Below, piece after piece: positions 1 to 6,316 of a stretch of 12,557 nucleotides of DNA. The notes beneath the pieces were generated by a model. That model saw only the letters and a list, made by a program, of their open reading frames with translations. It did no database searches and was not told the DNA's origin. The stretch is from Chloroflexota bacterium. GTDB taxonomy: Bacteria > Chloroflexota > Dehalococcoidia > UBA2979. Numbering within the stretch: position 1 is the first letter of the stretch; each line of letters starts with the position of its first letter. The stretch is from assembly GCA_947446155.1 (NCBI GenBank), contig CANFFZ010000054.1, forward strand, positions 1 to 12,557, read 5' to 3'. Position numbers and translations under genes: made by a program.

Positions 1-136
1 CAATCGCCTCGCGCATCAACTGCTCAACTTCTTCGCGCGTATCACCTGCTGCGATGCACCCCGGAAGACCGGACACATATGCCGAGTAGTTGCCCGGCGC
101 CTTCTCAAACACGGCCGCGTAGTGGACTTCTTCATC
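1..136 (-). CDS. hicB: HicB-like antitoxin, partial, with a 5' frame problem
   Basis: The frame read leftwards from 136 translates to a classic HicB N-terminal domain: an HYAAVFEKAPGNYSAYVSG segment followed by LPGC and GDTREEVEQLMREAI, running off the window edge. In type II hicAB modules HicB neutralises the HicA mRNA-interferase and represses its own promoter; solitary HicB-like proteins are also common, and no HicA is visible here. The natural start (ATG at 135-133, two bases after the upstream phosphatase stop, encoding Met-Lys-Lys) is out of frame with this domain by one base. One extra base near 125-126 would join Met-Lys-Lys to His-Tyr-Ala. In-frame alternatives are an ATG at 199, which adds 21 atypical residues overlapping the phosphatase gene, or GTG at 112, which removes the first strand. 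Family identity is clear; whether the gene is intact is not. Confidence 0.75.
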
Positions 137-137
137 G

Positions 138-926
138 CTAGACCTTCGCCCCCAGCCGCCGCAGCAATTCGAGGCACGCCCCCGGCGCGCCTGCCGCATA
201 CGCCGGCACACGCACTTGCTGCGGCGACAGCCGCAGCGGCTTGCCGTTGAACATCGTCAGCGACCCGCCCACCGCTTCGAGGACTGCGACGCCCCCCGCG
301 ACATCCCACACCGATCGCGGCCCCGTCGAGAAGTACACGTCCGCCCGCCCGTCCGCCGCGTGGACTAATTTCACCACCGCCGACCCGCACGGGTACACGT
401 CCCACGGCAACTGGCGCTGTATCCCGTTCCGCTCATAGTCGTTCCGTGACACCACCACGCGCTGTACCGCCCGCTCCGCCGGCAGCATCGCCATCGCCTC
501 GCCGTTCCGCCGCGCCTCACGCCGATCGCCATCGAGCAGCCCGGACATCACCACGCTGTCCGTAGGCAGCCCCGCCGCGCCAAGCACGAGCACGTCCCCC
601 ACAAACAGCCCCACTGACACCCCGAACTCCGGCAACCGGCGCACGAACTCCCGCGTCCCGTCCAGCGGGTCGACCACCCACGTCGGCTCTCCGTGGATCA
701 GCGGTGCTTTCTGCTTCGACTCTTCCGAAAGCCAATGCGCCCCCGGGATCAGCGGCATCAGCATCCGCTGCAACACATCGTCCGCCGCGTAGTCGGCCTC
801 CGTGACCGGCCCGTCCCACCCTTTTTGCCGCACGCGCATCCGGGGCTGCCGCGCTACTTCCAGGATCGCCTCGCCCGCCGCGCGCACCGCCGCCTCAAGC
901 CCCTCGCGTACCGCGTCGAGATCCAT
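138..926 (-). CDS. Inositol monophosphatase / CysQ-like 3'(2'),5'-bisphosphate nucleotidase family phosphatase
   Basis: A 262-aa cytoplasmic Mg-dependent phosphatase of the IMPase superfamily. Visible metal-site motifs are PVTEAD (D45), WLSEES (E68/E69), WVVDPLDGTREF at residues 83-94 (D86, D89), and SVWDVAGG near the C-terminus (D208). The DPLDGT-R/K-EF variant is typical of CysQ-type nucleotidases, which hydrolyse PAP, rather than of plain inositol monophosphatases (usually DPLDGT-x-NF), but the substrate cannot be fixed from motifs. The reading frame stays open to 1148; ATG 926 is chosen because family homology begins at MDLDAVREGLEAA and the length fits the usual ~260 aa, although no good Shine-Dalgarno precedes it. 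The stop (TAG 140-138) is two bases before the ATG associated with hicB. The gene is divergent from glcD across a 187-bp region. Confidence 0.88.
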   Translation of the reverse strand: MDLDAVREGLEAAVRAAGEAILEVARQPRMRVRQKGWDGPVTEADYAADDVLQRMLMPLIPGAHWLSEESKQKAPLIHGEPTWVVDPLDGTREFVRRLPEFGVSVGLFVGDVLVLGAAGLPTDSVVMSGLLDGDRREARRNGEAMAMLPAERAVQRVVVSRNDYERNGIQRQLPWDVYPCGSAVVKLVHAADGRADVYFSTGPRSVWDVAGGVAVLEAVGGSLTMFNGKPLRLSPQQVRVPAYAAGAPGACLELLRRLGAKV

Positions 927-1022
927 GTCATAGCCATTGATGTGGGAGGTTGGCACTCCCTCAGATGCTACACTCACGCGCACAATGCGGTTCCCCTTCA
1001 CAAGAATCACAGCCGCCCTCAC

Positions 1023-1088
1023 CGGGCGAGTCCCCGCTCGTGGTGAGCCTGTCGAACCACGCCGCGAAGCGGCGCGGGGACTCGCCCG
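1023..1088. repeat. Branched palindromic element (15-bp outer stem, two inner hairpins)
   Basis: The arms 1023-1037 and 1074-1088 are perfect reverse complements over 15 bp (CGGGCGAGTCCCCGC and its complement). Inside are two further hairpins: CGTGGT at 1039-1044 with ACCACG at 1056-1061, and GCCGC at 1061-1065 with GCGGC at 1069-1073 around a GAA loop. The two inner hairpins compete for the G at 1061. The core GGTGAGCCTGTCGAACCA (1042-1059) resembles a dispersed intergenic repeat seen in many high-GC bacteria (from general knowledge, not searched). It lies 25 bp upstream of the chosen glcD start and so is probably in the leader or promoter region. There is no downstream T-run, so a simple terminator is unlikely. 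Confidence 0.8.
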
Positions 1089-1113
1089 CGCTGACTCGCG
1101 CCCCTCCACCCTC

Positions 1114-2541
1114 GTGACTGACCTCCAGGCCGCCCTCGGCGAGCACAACGTGCTCTGGGCGCCTGAGGATCTCGCCGGCTACGAGTATGACGCCACCATC
1201 GAGCGACACCGCCCAGACGCTGTCGTCTTCCCCTCCACCACCGATCAGGTCTCCGCCGCTGTCATCCTCGCCAACGCCCACGGCGTCCCCATCGTCCCCC
1301 GCGGCTCCGGCACCGGCCTCGCTGGCGGCGCAGTCCCCATCAAGGGCGGCGTCGTCATCGCCCTCACGAAGATGAACCGAATCATCGAGATCAACCCGCG
1401 CGACCGCGTCGCCGTCCTGCAACCCGGCGTCATCAATCTCGCGTTGCAGGACGCCTGCGCCGCCCACGGCCTGCTCTACGCGCCCGACCCGTCCTCACAG
1501 CGCATCTGCACCATCGGCGGCAACATCGCGACGAATTCCGGCGGCCCCCACACCCTCGCCCACGGCTCCACCGTCAACCACGTCCTCGGCCTCGAGGTCG
1601 TCCTGCCCGACGGCCGCATCACTTGGCTCGGCGGCCGTCAGCCGGACGCCCCCGGCATCGATCTCCGCGGCATCTTCGTCGGCTCCGAAGGCACCCTCGG
1701 CATCGTCACGCAGGTTTGCGTCCGCCTCATGCGCAATCCCGAAGCCGTCCACACCATGCTCGCCATCTTCGAGACCGTCGACGCGGCGTCGGAGGCTGTC
1801 TCCGGAATCATTCGCGGTGGTGTCATCCCCGTCGCCCTGGAGATGCTCGACAACGAGATCATCAAGGCCGTCGAACCACGCCTCCACGTCGGCTACCCGC
1901 TCGACGCCGGCGCCGTCCTGCTTATCGAGGTTGAAGGCCTCCGCGAGTCCGTCGAGGCCGACGCCGAGCGCGTGGTCATCGCCTGCCGCGAAATGGGCGC
2001 ACGCGAAGTCCGTACCGCCGAGTCTGAAGCCGAACGCGCACGCCTCTGGGAAGGCCGCAAAGGCGGCATCGGCGCCATCGGCGCGCTCAGCCCCAACTTC
2101 TACATCCTCGATGGCGTCGTCCCGCGCACCCAACTCCCCGCCGTGATGTCCGAGGTGCTCCGTCTCTCCGCCGAGGCCGGTTTCCGTTGCGCTAACATCT
2201 TCCACGCTGGCGACGGCAACCTGCACCCCAACATCATGTTCGACGAACTCGTCCCCGGCGCGACCCAGCGCGTGCTCGATCTCGGCGGCGCGATCATGCG
2301 CCTCTGCGTCGATGCAGGCGGCTCCATCACGGGCGAGCACGGCGTCGGCCTCGAGAAGCGCTCCTACATGGAGTGGATCTTCAGCGAGCATGACCTCGAC
2401 GCACAGCACCGCGTCCGCGCCGCCTGGGGCACCGGCGACCTCTTCAACCCCTGCAAGATCCTCCCCAACAGCCACGGCTGCGGCCAGGCCCACGAAGCCG
2501 AAATTCGCCACCACCTCGCCACTCCCGGCGTCTACGTATGA
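1114..2541 (+). CDS. glcD: Glycolate oxidase subunit GlcD (FAD-linked)
   Basis: A 475-aa FAD-dependent 2-hydroxyacid oxidoreductase, the catalytic subunit of glycolate dehydrogenase (glycolate to glyoxylate). The PCMH-type FAD-binding domain shows PRGSGTGLAGG (62-72), TIGGNIATNSGG (133-144), HGSTVNHVLGLEVVLPDG and the FVGSEGTLGIVTQV motif (188-201). The FAD-oxidase C-terminal domain has HAGDGNLHP (364-372) and GEHGVGLEKR (407-416), with the expected active-site and metal-binding histidines. The frame is open from 937, but the extra N-terminus only translates the palindromic repeat, so GTG 1114 (V-TDLQAALGE) is chosen; no Shine-Dalgarno is evident. First gene of the operon. D-lactate dehydrogenases share this fold, but the adjacent glcE and glcF favour glycolate. 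Third positions are overwhelmingly C: all 20 codons in 1261-1320 end in C. Confidence 0.93.
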   Translation: MTDLQAALGEHNVLWAPEDLAGYEYDATIERHRPDAVVFPSTTDQVSAAVILANAHGVPIVPRGSGTGLAGGAVPIKGGVVIALTKMNRIIEINPRDRVAVLQPGVINLALQDACAAHGLLYAPDPSSQRICTIGGNIATNSGGPHTLAHGSTVNHVLGLEVVLPDGRITWLGGRQPDAPGIDLRGIFVGSEGTLGIVTQVCVRLMRNPEAVHTMLAIFETVDAASEAVSGIIRGGVIPVALEMLDNEIIKAVEPRLHVGYPLDAGAVLLIEVEGLRESVEADAERVVIACREMGAREVRTAESEAERARLWEGRKGGIGAIGALSPNFYILDGVVPRTQLPAVMSEVLRLSAEAGFRCANIFHAGDGNLHPNIMFDELVPGATQRVLDLGGAIMRLCVDAGGSITGEHGVGLEKRSYMEWIFSEHDLDAQHRVRAAWGTGDLFNPCKILPNSHGCGQAHEAEIRHHLATPGVYV

Positions 2542-2555
2542 AGGCTCGCTGCTAG
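2538..2555 (+). other. Five-codon bridging reading frame between glcD and the TerC gene
   Basis: ATG 2538-2540 overlaps the glcD stop as ATGA. The frame runs for five sense codons (M-K-A-R-C) and ends at TAG 2553-2555, whose last base is the first base of the TerC GTG start (TAGTG). The peptide itself is unlikely to matter. The arrangement would allow ribosomes that finish glcD to reinitiate and be delivered to the next start. It may be chance on its own, but it matches the pattern of the three longer bridging frames in this window. Confidence 0.25.
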
Positions 2556-3319
2556 TGGACGCCATCTTCACGTCGGATGCACTGACCGCGCTCGTCACCC
2601 TCACGCTGCTCGAGGTCGTCCTCGGCATCGACAACGTGGTCTTTATCTCCATCCTCGTCGGCAAACTCCCGCCCGCTCAACAGGCCCGCACTCGCCGCAT
2701 TGGACTGCTCGGCGCGATGGTGATGCGCATCTGCGCGCTCTTTTCGCTCGCCTGGATCATCAGCCTCACCGCGCCGCTCTTCACCGTCCTCAGCCAGGAG
2801 GTTTCCGGTCGCGACCTCATCTTGGTCGTCGGAGGCCTCTTCCTACTCGCCAAAGCCACGATGGAACTCCACGACCGGCTCGAAGGCAACGAAGGCCACG
2901 CCTCTGCGCGCGTCGCGCCGTCCTTCGTTGCGGTGATCGTGCAGGTCATGCTGCTCGACATCGTCTTCTCGCTCGACTCCGTAATTACCGCCGTCGGCAT
3001 GACTGACCAACTGTGGGTGATGATCACGGCCGTCGTGCTCGCCGTCTCGATCATGCTTCTCTCGGTGAGCACCATCAGCGAGTTCGTGAGCAAACATCCC
3101 ACCATCAAAATTCTTGCTCTCTCGTTCCTGCTGCTGATCGGCATGTCCCTCGTTGCCGAAGGCCTCGACCAGCACGTCCCCAAGGGCTACATCTACTTCG
3201 CGATGGGCTTTTCGATCCTCGTCGAGGCGATCAACATCCGCGCTGGCCGCGCCGGTTCGAAGCAGGCCGAACCTGTGCGACTGCACGAGCCATACGCCGA
3301 CGGCACGCCTCCCCGATGA
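2555..3319 (+). CDS. TerC family integral membrane protein (YgdQ/YkoY-like)
   Basis: A 254-aa polytopic protein with about seven hydrophobic segments and the TerC signature acidic motifs: LEVVLGIDNVVFISIL in the first helix (E20, D26) and LLDIVFSLDSVITAVGM in a central helix (D135, D141). Family members export metal ions, notably Mn2+ in characterised bacterial homologues, and the name comes from tellurite-resistance loci. The frame is open from 2312, inside glcD, but homology begins at DAIFTSDALTALVTL, so GTG 2555 is chosen; AAGG at 2541-2544 is a weak ribosome site. The end overlaps the glcE start by 4 nt (ATGA at 3316-3319), so it is translationally coupled to glcE. Its position between glcD and glcE is unusual, because these are normally adjacent. 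Substrate unknown; a membrane or metal-supply role for the oxidase is only a guess. Confidence 0.9.
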   Translation: MDAIFTSDALTALVTLTLLEVVLGIDNVVFISILVGKLPPAQQARTRRIGLLGAMVMRICALFSLAWIISLTAPLFTVLSQEVSGRDLILVVGGLFLLAKATMELHDRLEGNEGHASARVAPSFVAVIVQVMLLDIVFSLDSVITAVGMTDQLWVMITAVVLAVSIMLLSVSTISEFVSKHPTIKILALSFLLLIGMSLVAEGLDQHVPKGYIYFAMGFSILVEAINIRAGRAGSKQAEPVRLHEPYADGTPPR

Positions 3320-4572
3320 CCACTACCTCCACCGCCATCGATGCCGTTCGCACCGTCCTCCCCCCCGATCGCGCCCGCGCGCCCGAAACCTACGCCATCG
3401 ATGGCGTCACCCCCGCCGCGGCCTTCCGCCCCGAAACTCGCGACGAGGTCGCCCGCCTGCTCGCTTCGTGCGATGCCGCCACCCTCGCTGTGACACCGCT
3501 CGGCGCGCGCACCGCGACCGCCCTCGGTCGCCCCCTCACCGCCTACGACGTCGCCATCGACACCACTGCCCTCGCCCGCATCATCGAGTACGAACCTGCC
3601 GACCTCACCATCACCGTCGAGGCCGGCATGACCCTCGCGACGCTCCAGCAGACCCTCGGCGCGAACAGCCAGTTCCTGCCCGCCGACCTCCCACCCTCGG
3701 ACGCCGCCACCGTCGGCGGTTTGCTAGCCACCGCGCGCCCCGGCGCATGGCGCAACCACCTCCCCAACCAGCGTGATCTCATCCTCGGCCTCACCGTCGC
3801 GAGCCCCGAAGGCACCCTCGTCCACTCCGGCGGCAAGGTCGTGAAGAACGTCTCCGGCTACGACCTCCACCGCATGCACACCGGCGCGCTCGGCGCGCTC
3901 GGCATCATCGTGGAGGCCACCTTCAAACTCGCTCCCCGTCCGCCCGCCATTCGCTCGTGGGCCATCCAGTGCAACACGCTCACGCAGGCCGCTGACCTCG
4001 CCTTCCGTCTCTGGAATCAGTCGCTCCCCCTGCGCGCACTTTCCTTACTCACCTCCGAGGCCTCCCGCGTTGCCTCCCTCACCCCCGCCCCACACGTCCT
4101 CCTCGAATGTGGCGGCTACGAGGCCGTCCTCGTCCGCTGCGAAGAGATCGTCCGCCGTGAGACCGTGCTCGCTCGCGCTATCGGCGGCGAAGCCATCGGC
4201 AACCAGCCATGGGACGCCCTCCGCCTCGCCGCCGGCGACCTCACCAAGACTGTCCTCCGCCTCGGCATCCCCTCATCACGTGTCGCCGAAACAATCGAGG
4301 CCGCGGCGGCCGCAGGCTGTACCGCCTGGGGCCACCTCGCCGCCGGTAGCGTCCTCGCCCACGGCCTCCACATCGAAGAGCCCGCCATCGAGTCCCTCCG
4401 CGCCCTCGCCCAATCCCATGGCGGCTTCCTCCAGATCGAGTCCGCCCCCGCCCCCCTCCGCCGTACCATCGACCCCTTCGGTGCCGCAGAGCGTGACCTC
4501 GTCGCCTCCCTCAAACACCAATTCGACCCGCGCGGCACCCTCAACCGCGGCCGCTGGCAGGAACACGCATGA
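3316..4572 (+). CDS. glcE: Glycolate oxidase subunit GlcE (FAD-binding)
   Basis: A 418-aa FAD-binding subunit of glycolate dehydrogenase. It is a shorter GlcD paralogue with the PCMH domain but without the HAGDGNLHP C-terminal active site. Diagnostic features are TPLGARTATALGRPL, a FAD-site segment with DLTITVEAGMTLATLQ (96-111) and ATVGGLLATARPGAWRN, and above all SGGKVVKNVSGYDLHRM (171-187) followed by HTGALGALGIIVEATFKL, which is characteristic of GlcE. The C-terminus (FDPRGTLNRGRW) is also typical. ATG 3316 overlaps the TerC stop, with no Shine-Dalgarno, so initiation probably depends on coupling. The stop TGA 4570-4572 overlaps the ATG of the next small frame. Length is slightly above the common 350-400 aa. 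Confidence 0.92.
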   Translation: MTTTSTAIDAVRTVLPPDRARAPETYAIDGVTPAAAFRPETRDEVARLLASCDAATLAVTPLGARTATALGRPLTAYDVAIDTTALARIIEYEPADLTITVEAGMTLATLQQTLGANSQFLPADLPPSDAATVGGLLATARPGAWRNHLPNQRDLILGLTVASPEGTLVHSGGKVVKNVSGYDLHRMHTGALGALGIIVEATFKLAPRPPAIRSWAIQCNTLTQAADLAFRLWNQSLPLRALSLLTSEASRVASLTPAPHVLLECGGYEAVLVRCEEIVRRETVLARAIGGEAIGNQPWDALRLAAGDLTKTVLRLGIPSSRVAETIEAAAAAGCTAWGHLAAGSVLAHGLHIEEPAIESLRALAQSHGGFLQIESAPAPLRRTIDPFGAAERDLVASLKHQFDPRGTLNRGRWQEHA

Positions 4573-4802
4573 CCACAGCTACACACCCCTCAACCAACGC
4601 CTTCCCTCCCCTGTCCATCGATGCGGCCATAGCCCAGATTGATCGGCTCCCTGCTCGTCAGCGCGTGCAACGCGCTCCGAAGCAGGGGGGATGGGCTGCA
4701 ACCACCACCTCGCCCAGCAAAGACGCAACAGACCACCTCGCCACCCCTCACACCATCCGGTCGCGCACCCTCGCGCCCACCACCCAGCAGGAGGAGCGAT
4801 GA
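4569..4802 (+). CDS. Hypothetical 77-aa bridging ORF between glcE and glcF
   Basis: The frame starts at ATG 4569, overlapping the glcE stop (ATGA), and ends with TGA 4800-4802, overlapping the glcF start (ATGA). The product is rich in Thr, Pro, Ser, Ala and Arg, has no hydrophobic segment and resembles no family I know. Its third positions contain visibly more A and T than neighbouring glc genes (many GCA, CCT, GCT and ACA codons), so it is not clearly under coding selection. It spans the structured element at 4647-4689. Likely either a non-functional reading frame that keeps ribosomes moving from glcE to glcF, or simply an intergenic spacer. No other gene is visible in this 226-bp gap. Confidence 0.3.
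   Translation: MTTATHPSTNAFPPLSIDAAIAQIDRLPARQRVQRAPKQGGWAATTTSPSKDATDHLATPHTIRSRTLAPTTQQEER
4647..4689 (+). other. Stable two-tier stem-loop in the glcE-glcF spacer
   Basis: The lower stem pairs 4647-4655 with 4681-4689 (nine pairs including one G-U). A four-by-four internal loop (4656-4659, 4677-4680) separates it from an upper seven-pair stem, AGCGCGT (4660-4666) with ACGCGCT (4670-4676), closing a GCA loop. There is no following T-run, so it is not a standard intrinsic terminator. It lies 110 bp upstream of the glcF start. It could be an mRNA processing or stability element, a weak attenuator, or a repeat-derived hairpin. I do not recognise it as a known riboswitch. Confidence 0.6.
4789..4794 (+). 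promoter_or_regulatory. Shine-Dalgarno site of glcF
   Basis: AGGAGG lies four bases before ATG 4799. It is the strongest ribosome site in the operon and fixes the glcF start against the upstream open frame beginning at 4691. Other genes in this operon lack such a site and appear to rely on overlap with the preceding gene. Confidence 0.8.
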
Positions 4803-6109
4803 CCACCAGCCCCCTCAACTTCGTCGGCTTCACCGGCGAAGACACTCCCGCTCTCACCGATCTCCAGAACTGTATCCACTGTGGCTTCTGCCTCCCCTCC
4901 TGTCCCACTTACATCGCCACCGGCCAGGAACTCGAATCACCCCGAGGTCGCCTCCACCTCATCCGCAACGTGCTCGACCAGAAAGTCGCCCCCACCGACC
5001 GGCTCCTCGGCCACCTCGACCTCTGCCTGCAATGCCGCGCCTGTGAAACCGCCTGCCCTTCCGGCGTCCCCTACGGCCGCATCATGGAAGACGCCCGCGC
5101 CTCCATCGTCGCGGGCGGCATCACCAAGCGCCCCGCGCAGTGGACGCTCCGCATGCTCCTGCTACGTCATGTCATCGCGAAGCCGAATATGGTCGTCGGC
5201 ATCTTCTCCCTCGGCCGCCTCTACACCCGCTCCGGCCTCCAGCGCCTCGTTCGCGGCCCCCTCGGCCGCCTGCTCCCGAAGCGCCTCCGCTGGCTCGAGG
5301 CCCAGGCCCCCGTCCTCGCAACCCCGCCCTACCGCGACCGCGGCACTGTCGCCTCGCCGGCAGCGCCCCGCGCGCGCGTCGCGCTGCTCACCGGCTGCAT
5401 GCACGGCGACCTCTACCCTCAGACCCACCGCGCCACCGTCCGCGTCCTCGAGCGCATCGGCTGCGAGGTCGTCGCCCCCGCCGATCAGGCCTGCTGCGGC
5501 GCGCTCCACTCACACGCCGGTGACGCCGAGGCCGCCCGCGACCTCGCCCGCCGCAACATCGAGGCATTCGAGGCTGCGAAGGTTGATGCCATCATCGTGA
5601 ACGCCGCTGGCTGCGGCGCGGCGATGAAGGAGTACGACCGCCTCCTTCGCCACGACCTCGTCTTCGCCAAGCGCGCGGAGCACTTCTCGCACAAGGTGAA
5701 GGACGTCCTGGAGTTCATCGCCGAACAGCCCTTCACCGAAGGCCTCGGCACCCTCGACGTCGATGTCACGTTGCAGGACTCCTGCCACCTCGCCCACGCC
5801 CAGAAGATCCGCGAGGCGCCCCGCACGCTCCTCCGCGCCATCCCCGGCCTCCGCCTCCACGAGATGAAGACGCCCGACCGTTGCTGCGGTGCGGCCGGCC
5901 TCTATTCGATGGTGCAGTCGGACATGTCGCGGCAGGTGCTCGCCCCGAAACTCGAGGACATCGCGCACACCGGTGCACAGGTCGTATGCACCTCCAACCT
6001 CGGCTGCACCATGCAGATCGAGGTCGGCCTGCGCCGTGCCGGTATGCCCGGCCGCGTCAGCCACGTCGTCGAACTGCTCGACGAGTCCTACACCGCGGCG
6101 GGCCGCTAG
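4799..6109 (+). CDS. glcF: Glycolate oxidase iron-sulfur subunit GlcF
   Basis: A 436-aa electron-transfer subunit of glycolate dehydrogenase. Two ferredoxin-type 4Fe-4S motifs lie at the N-terminus: CIHCGFCLPSCP (C25, C28, C31, C35) and CLQCRACETACP (C76, C79, C82, C86). Two cysteine-rich CCG domains follow: LLTGCMHG with ACCGALHSHAGD (C200, C232, C233), and QDSCHLAHAQK with RCCGAAGLYSM (C329, C362, C363). This layout is exactly that of GlcF and related heterodisulfide-reductase-like subunits, which pass electrons from flavin to quinone. The start is ATG 4799, supported by AGGAGG just upstream. The stop at 6107-6109 is three bases before the next gene. The protein needs two 4Fe-4S clusters per chain, and a SUF operon lies 2.5 kb away. 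Confidence 0.95.
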   Translation: MTTSPLNFVGFTGEDTPALTDLQNCIHCGFCLPSCPTYIATGQELESPRGRLHLIRNVLDQKVAPTDRLLGHLDLCLQCRACETACPSGVPYGRIMEDARASIVAGGITKRPAQWTLRMLLLRHVIAKPNMVVGIFSLGRLYTRSGLQRLVRGPLGRLLPKRLRWLEAQAPVLATPPYRDRGTVASPAAPRARVALLTGCMHGDLYPQTHRATVRVLERIGCEVVAPADQACCGALHSHAGDAEAARDLARRNIEAFEAAKVDAIIVNAAGCGAAMKEYDRLLRHDLVFAKRAEHFSHKVKDVLEFIAEQPFTEGLGTLDVDVTLQDSCHLAHAQKIREAPRTLLRAIPGLRLHEMKTPDRCCGAAGLYSMVQSDMSRQVLAPKLEDIAHTGAQVVCTSNLGCTMQIEVGLRRAGMPGRVSHVVELLDESYTAAGR

Positions 6110-6112
6110 CGC

Positions 6113-6313
6113 ATGAGTCCGCGCAGTCTCCGCATGCTCTCGCTGCTCGGCGGCGCACTGCTCGTCGCGCTCGGCCTCGCCTGGTCGCTCCAGGGCGCGG
6201 GATTGCTCCTCGGCAGCGTCATGTCCGACCAGCGCGAATGGCTCGTCGCCGGCCTCGTCATCATCCTCATCGGCCTCCGCCTCATCCGCAGCGGCCTGAG
6301 CAGCACCCCGTAA
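6113..6313 (+). CDS. Small two-helix membrane protein (conserved-hypothetical type)
   Basis: A 66-aa protein with two predicted transmembrane helices, about residues 10-35 and 43-60, joined by a short GSVMSDQREW loop. The pattern (G-L-x-W-x-LQG-x-G-L-L-x-GS-x-M then a short polar turn and a second helix) recalls small uncharacterised membrane proteins common in Actinobacteria and Chloroflexota. I know no function for them. It starts three bases after glcF, so it is very probably the last gene of the glc operon and may anchor or accompany the membrane-associated oxidase, which is inference from context only. It ends three bases short of the convergent solute-binding protein gene, leaving no space for a separate terminator. 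Confidence 0.75.
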   Translation: MSPRSLRMLSLLGGALLVALGLAWSLQGAGLLLGSVMSDQREWLVAGLVIILIGLRLIRSGLSSTP

Positions 6314-6316
6314 CCC

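Noticed and set aside
950..974. Promoter candidate TTGGCA / TACACT upstream of glcD, and a sigma-54-like TGGCAC
   Set aside because: The hexamer spacing is only 13 bases and there is no TTGC at the right distance for sigma-54, so neither is convincing.
1023..1088. tRNA gene suggested by the branched shape of the palindrome
   Set aside because: The 15-bp outer stem, missing anticodon arm and lack of conserved D- and T-loop bases exclude a tRNA.
937..1113. N-terminal extension of the glcD frame back to ATG 937
   Set aside because: The added residues only translate the palindromic repeat, and GlcD homology begins at the residues after GTG 1114.
2312..2554. N-terminal extension of the TerC frame into glcD
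   Set aside because: It is Ser/Thr/Ala/Pro-rich shadow sequence of glcD; TerC homology begins at 2555.
1495..2664. 389-aa reading frame on the strand opposite glcD
   Set aside because: It is the antisense shadow of a highly GC-rich real gene, with acidic/Ala/Gly-biased composition and no domain.
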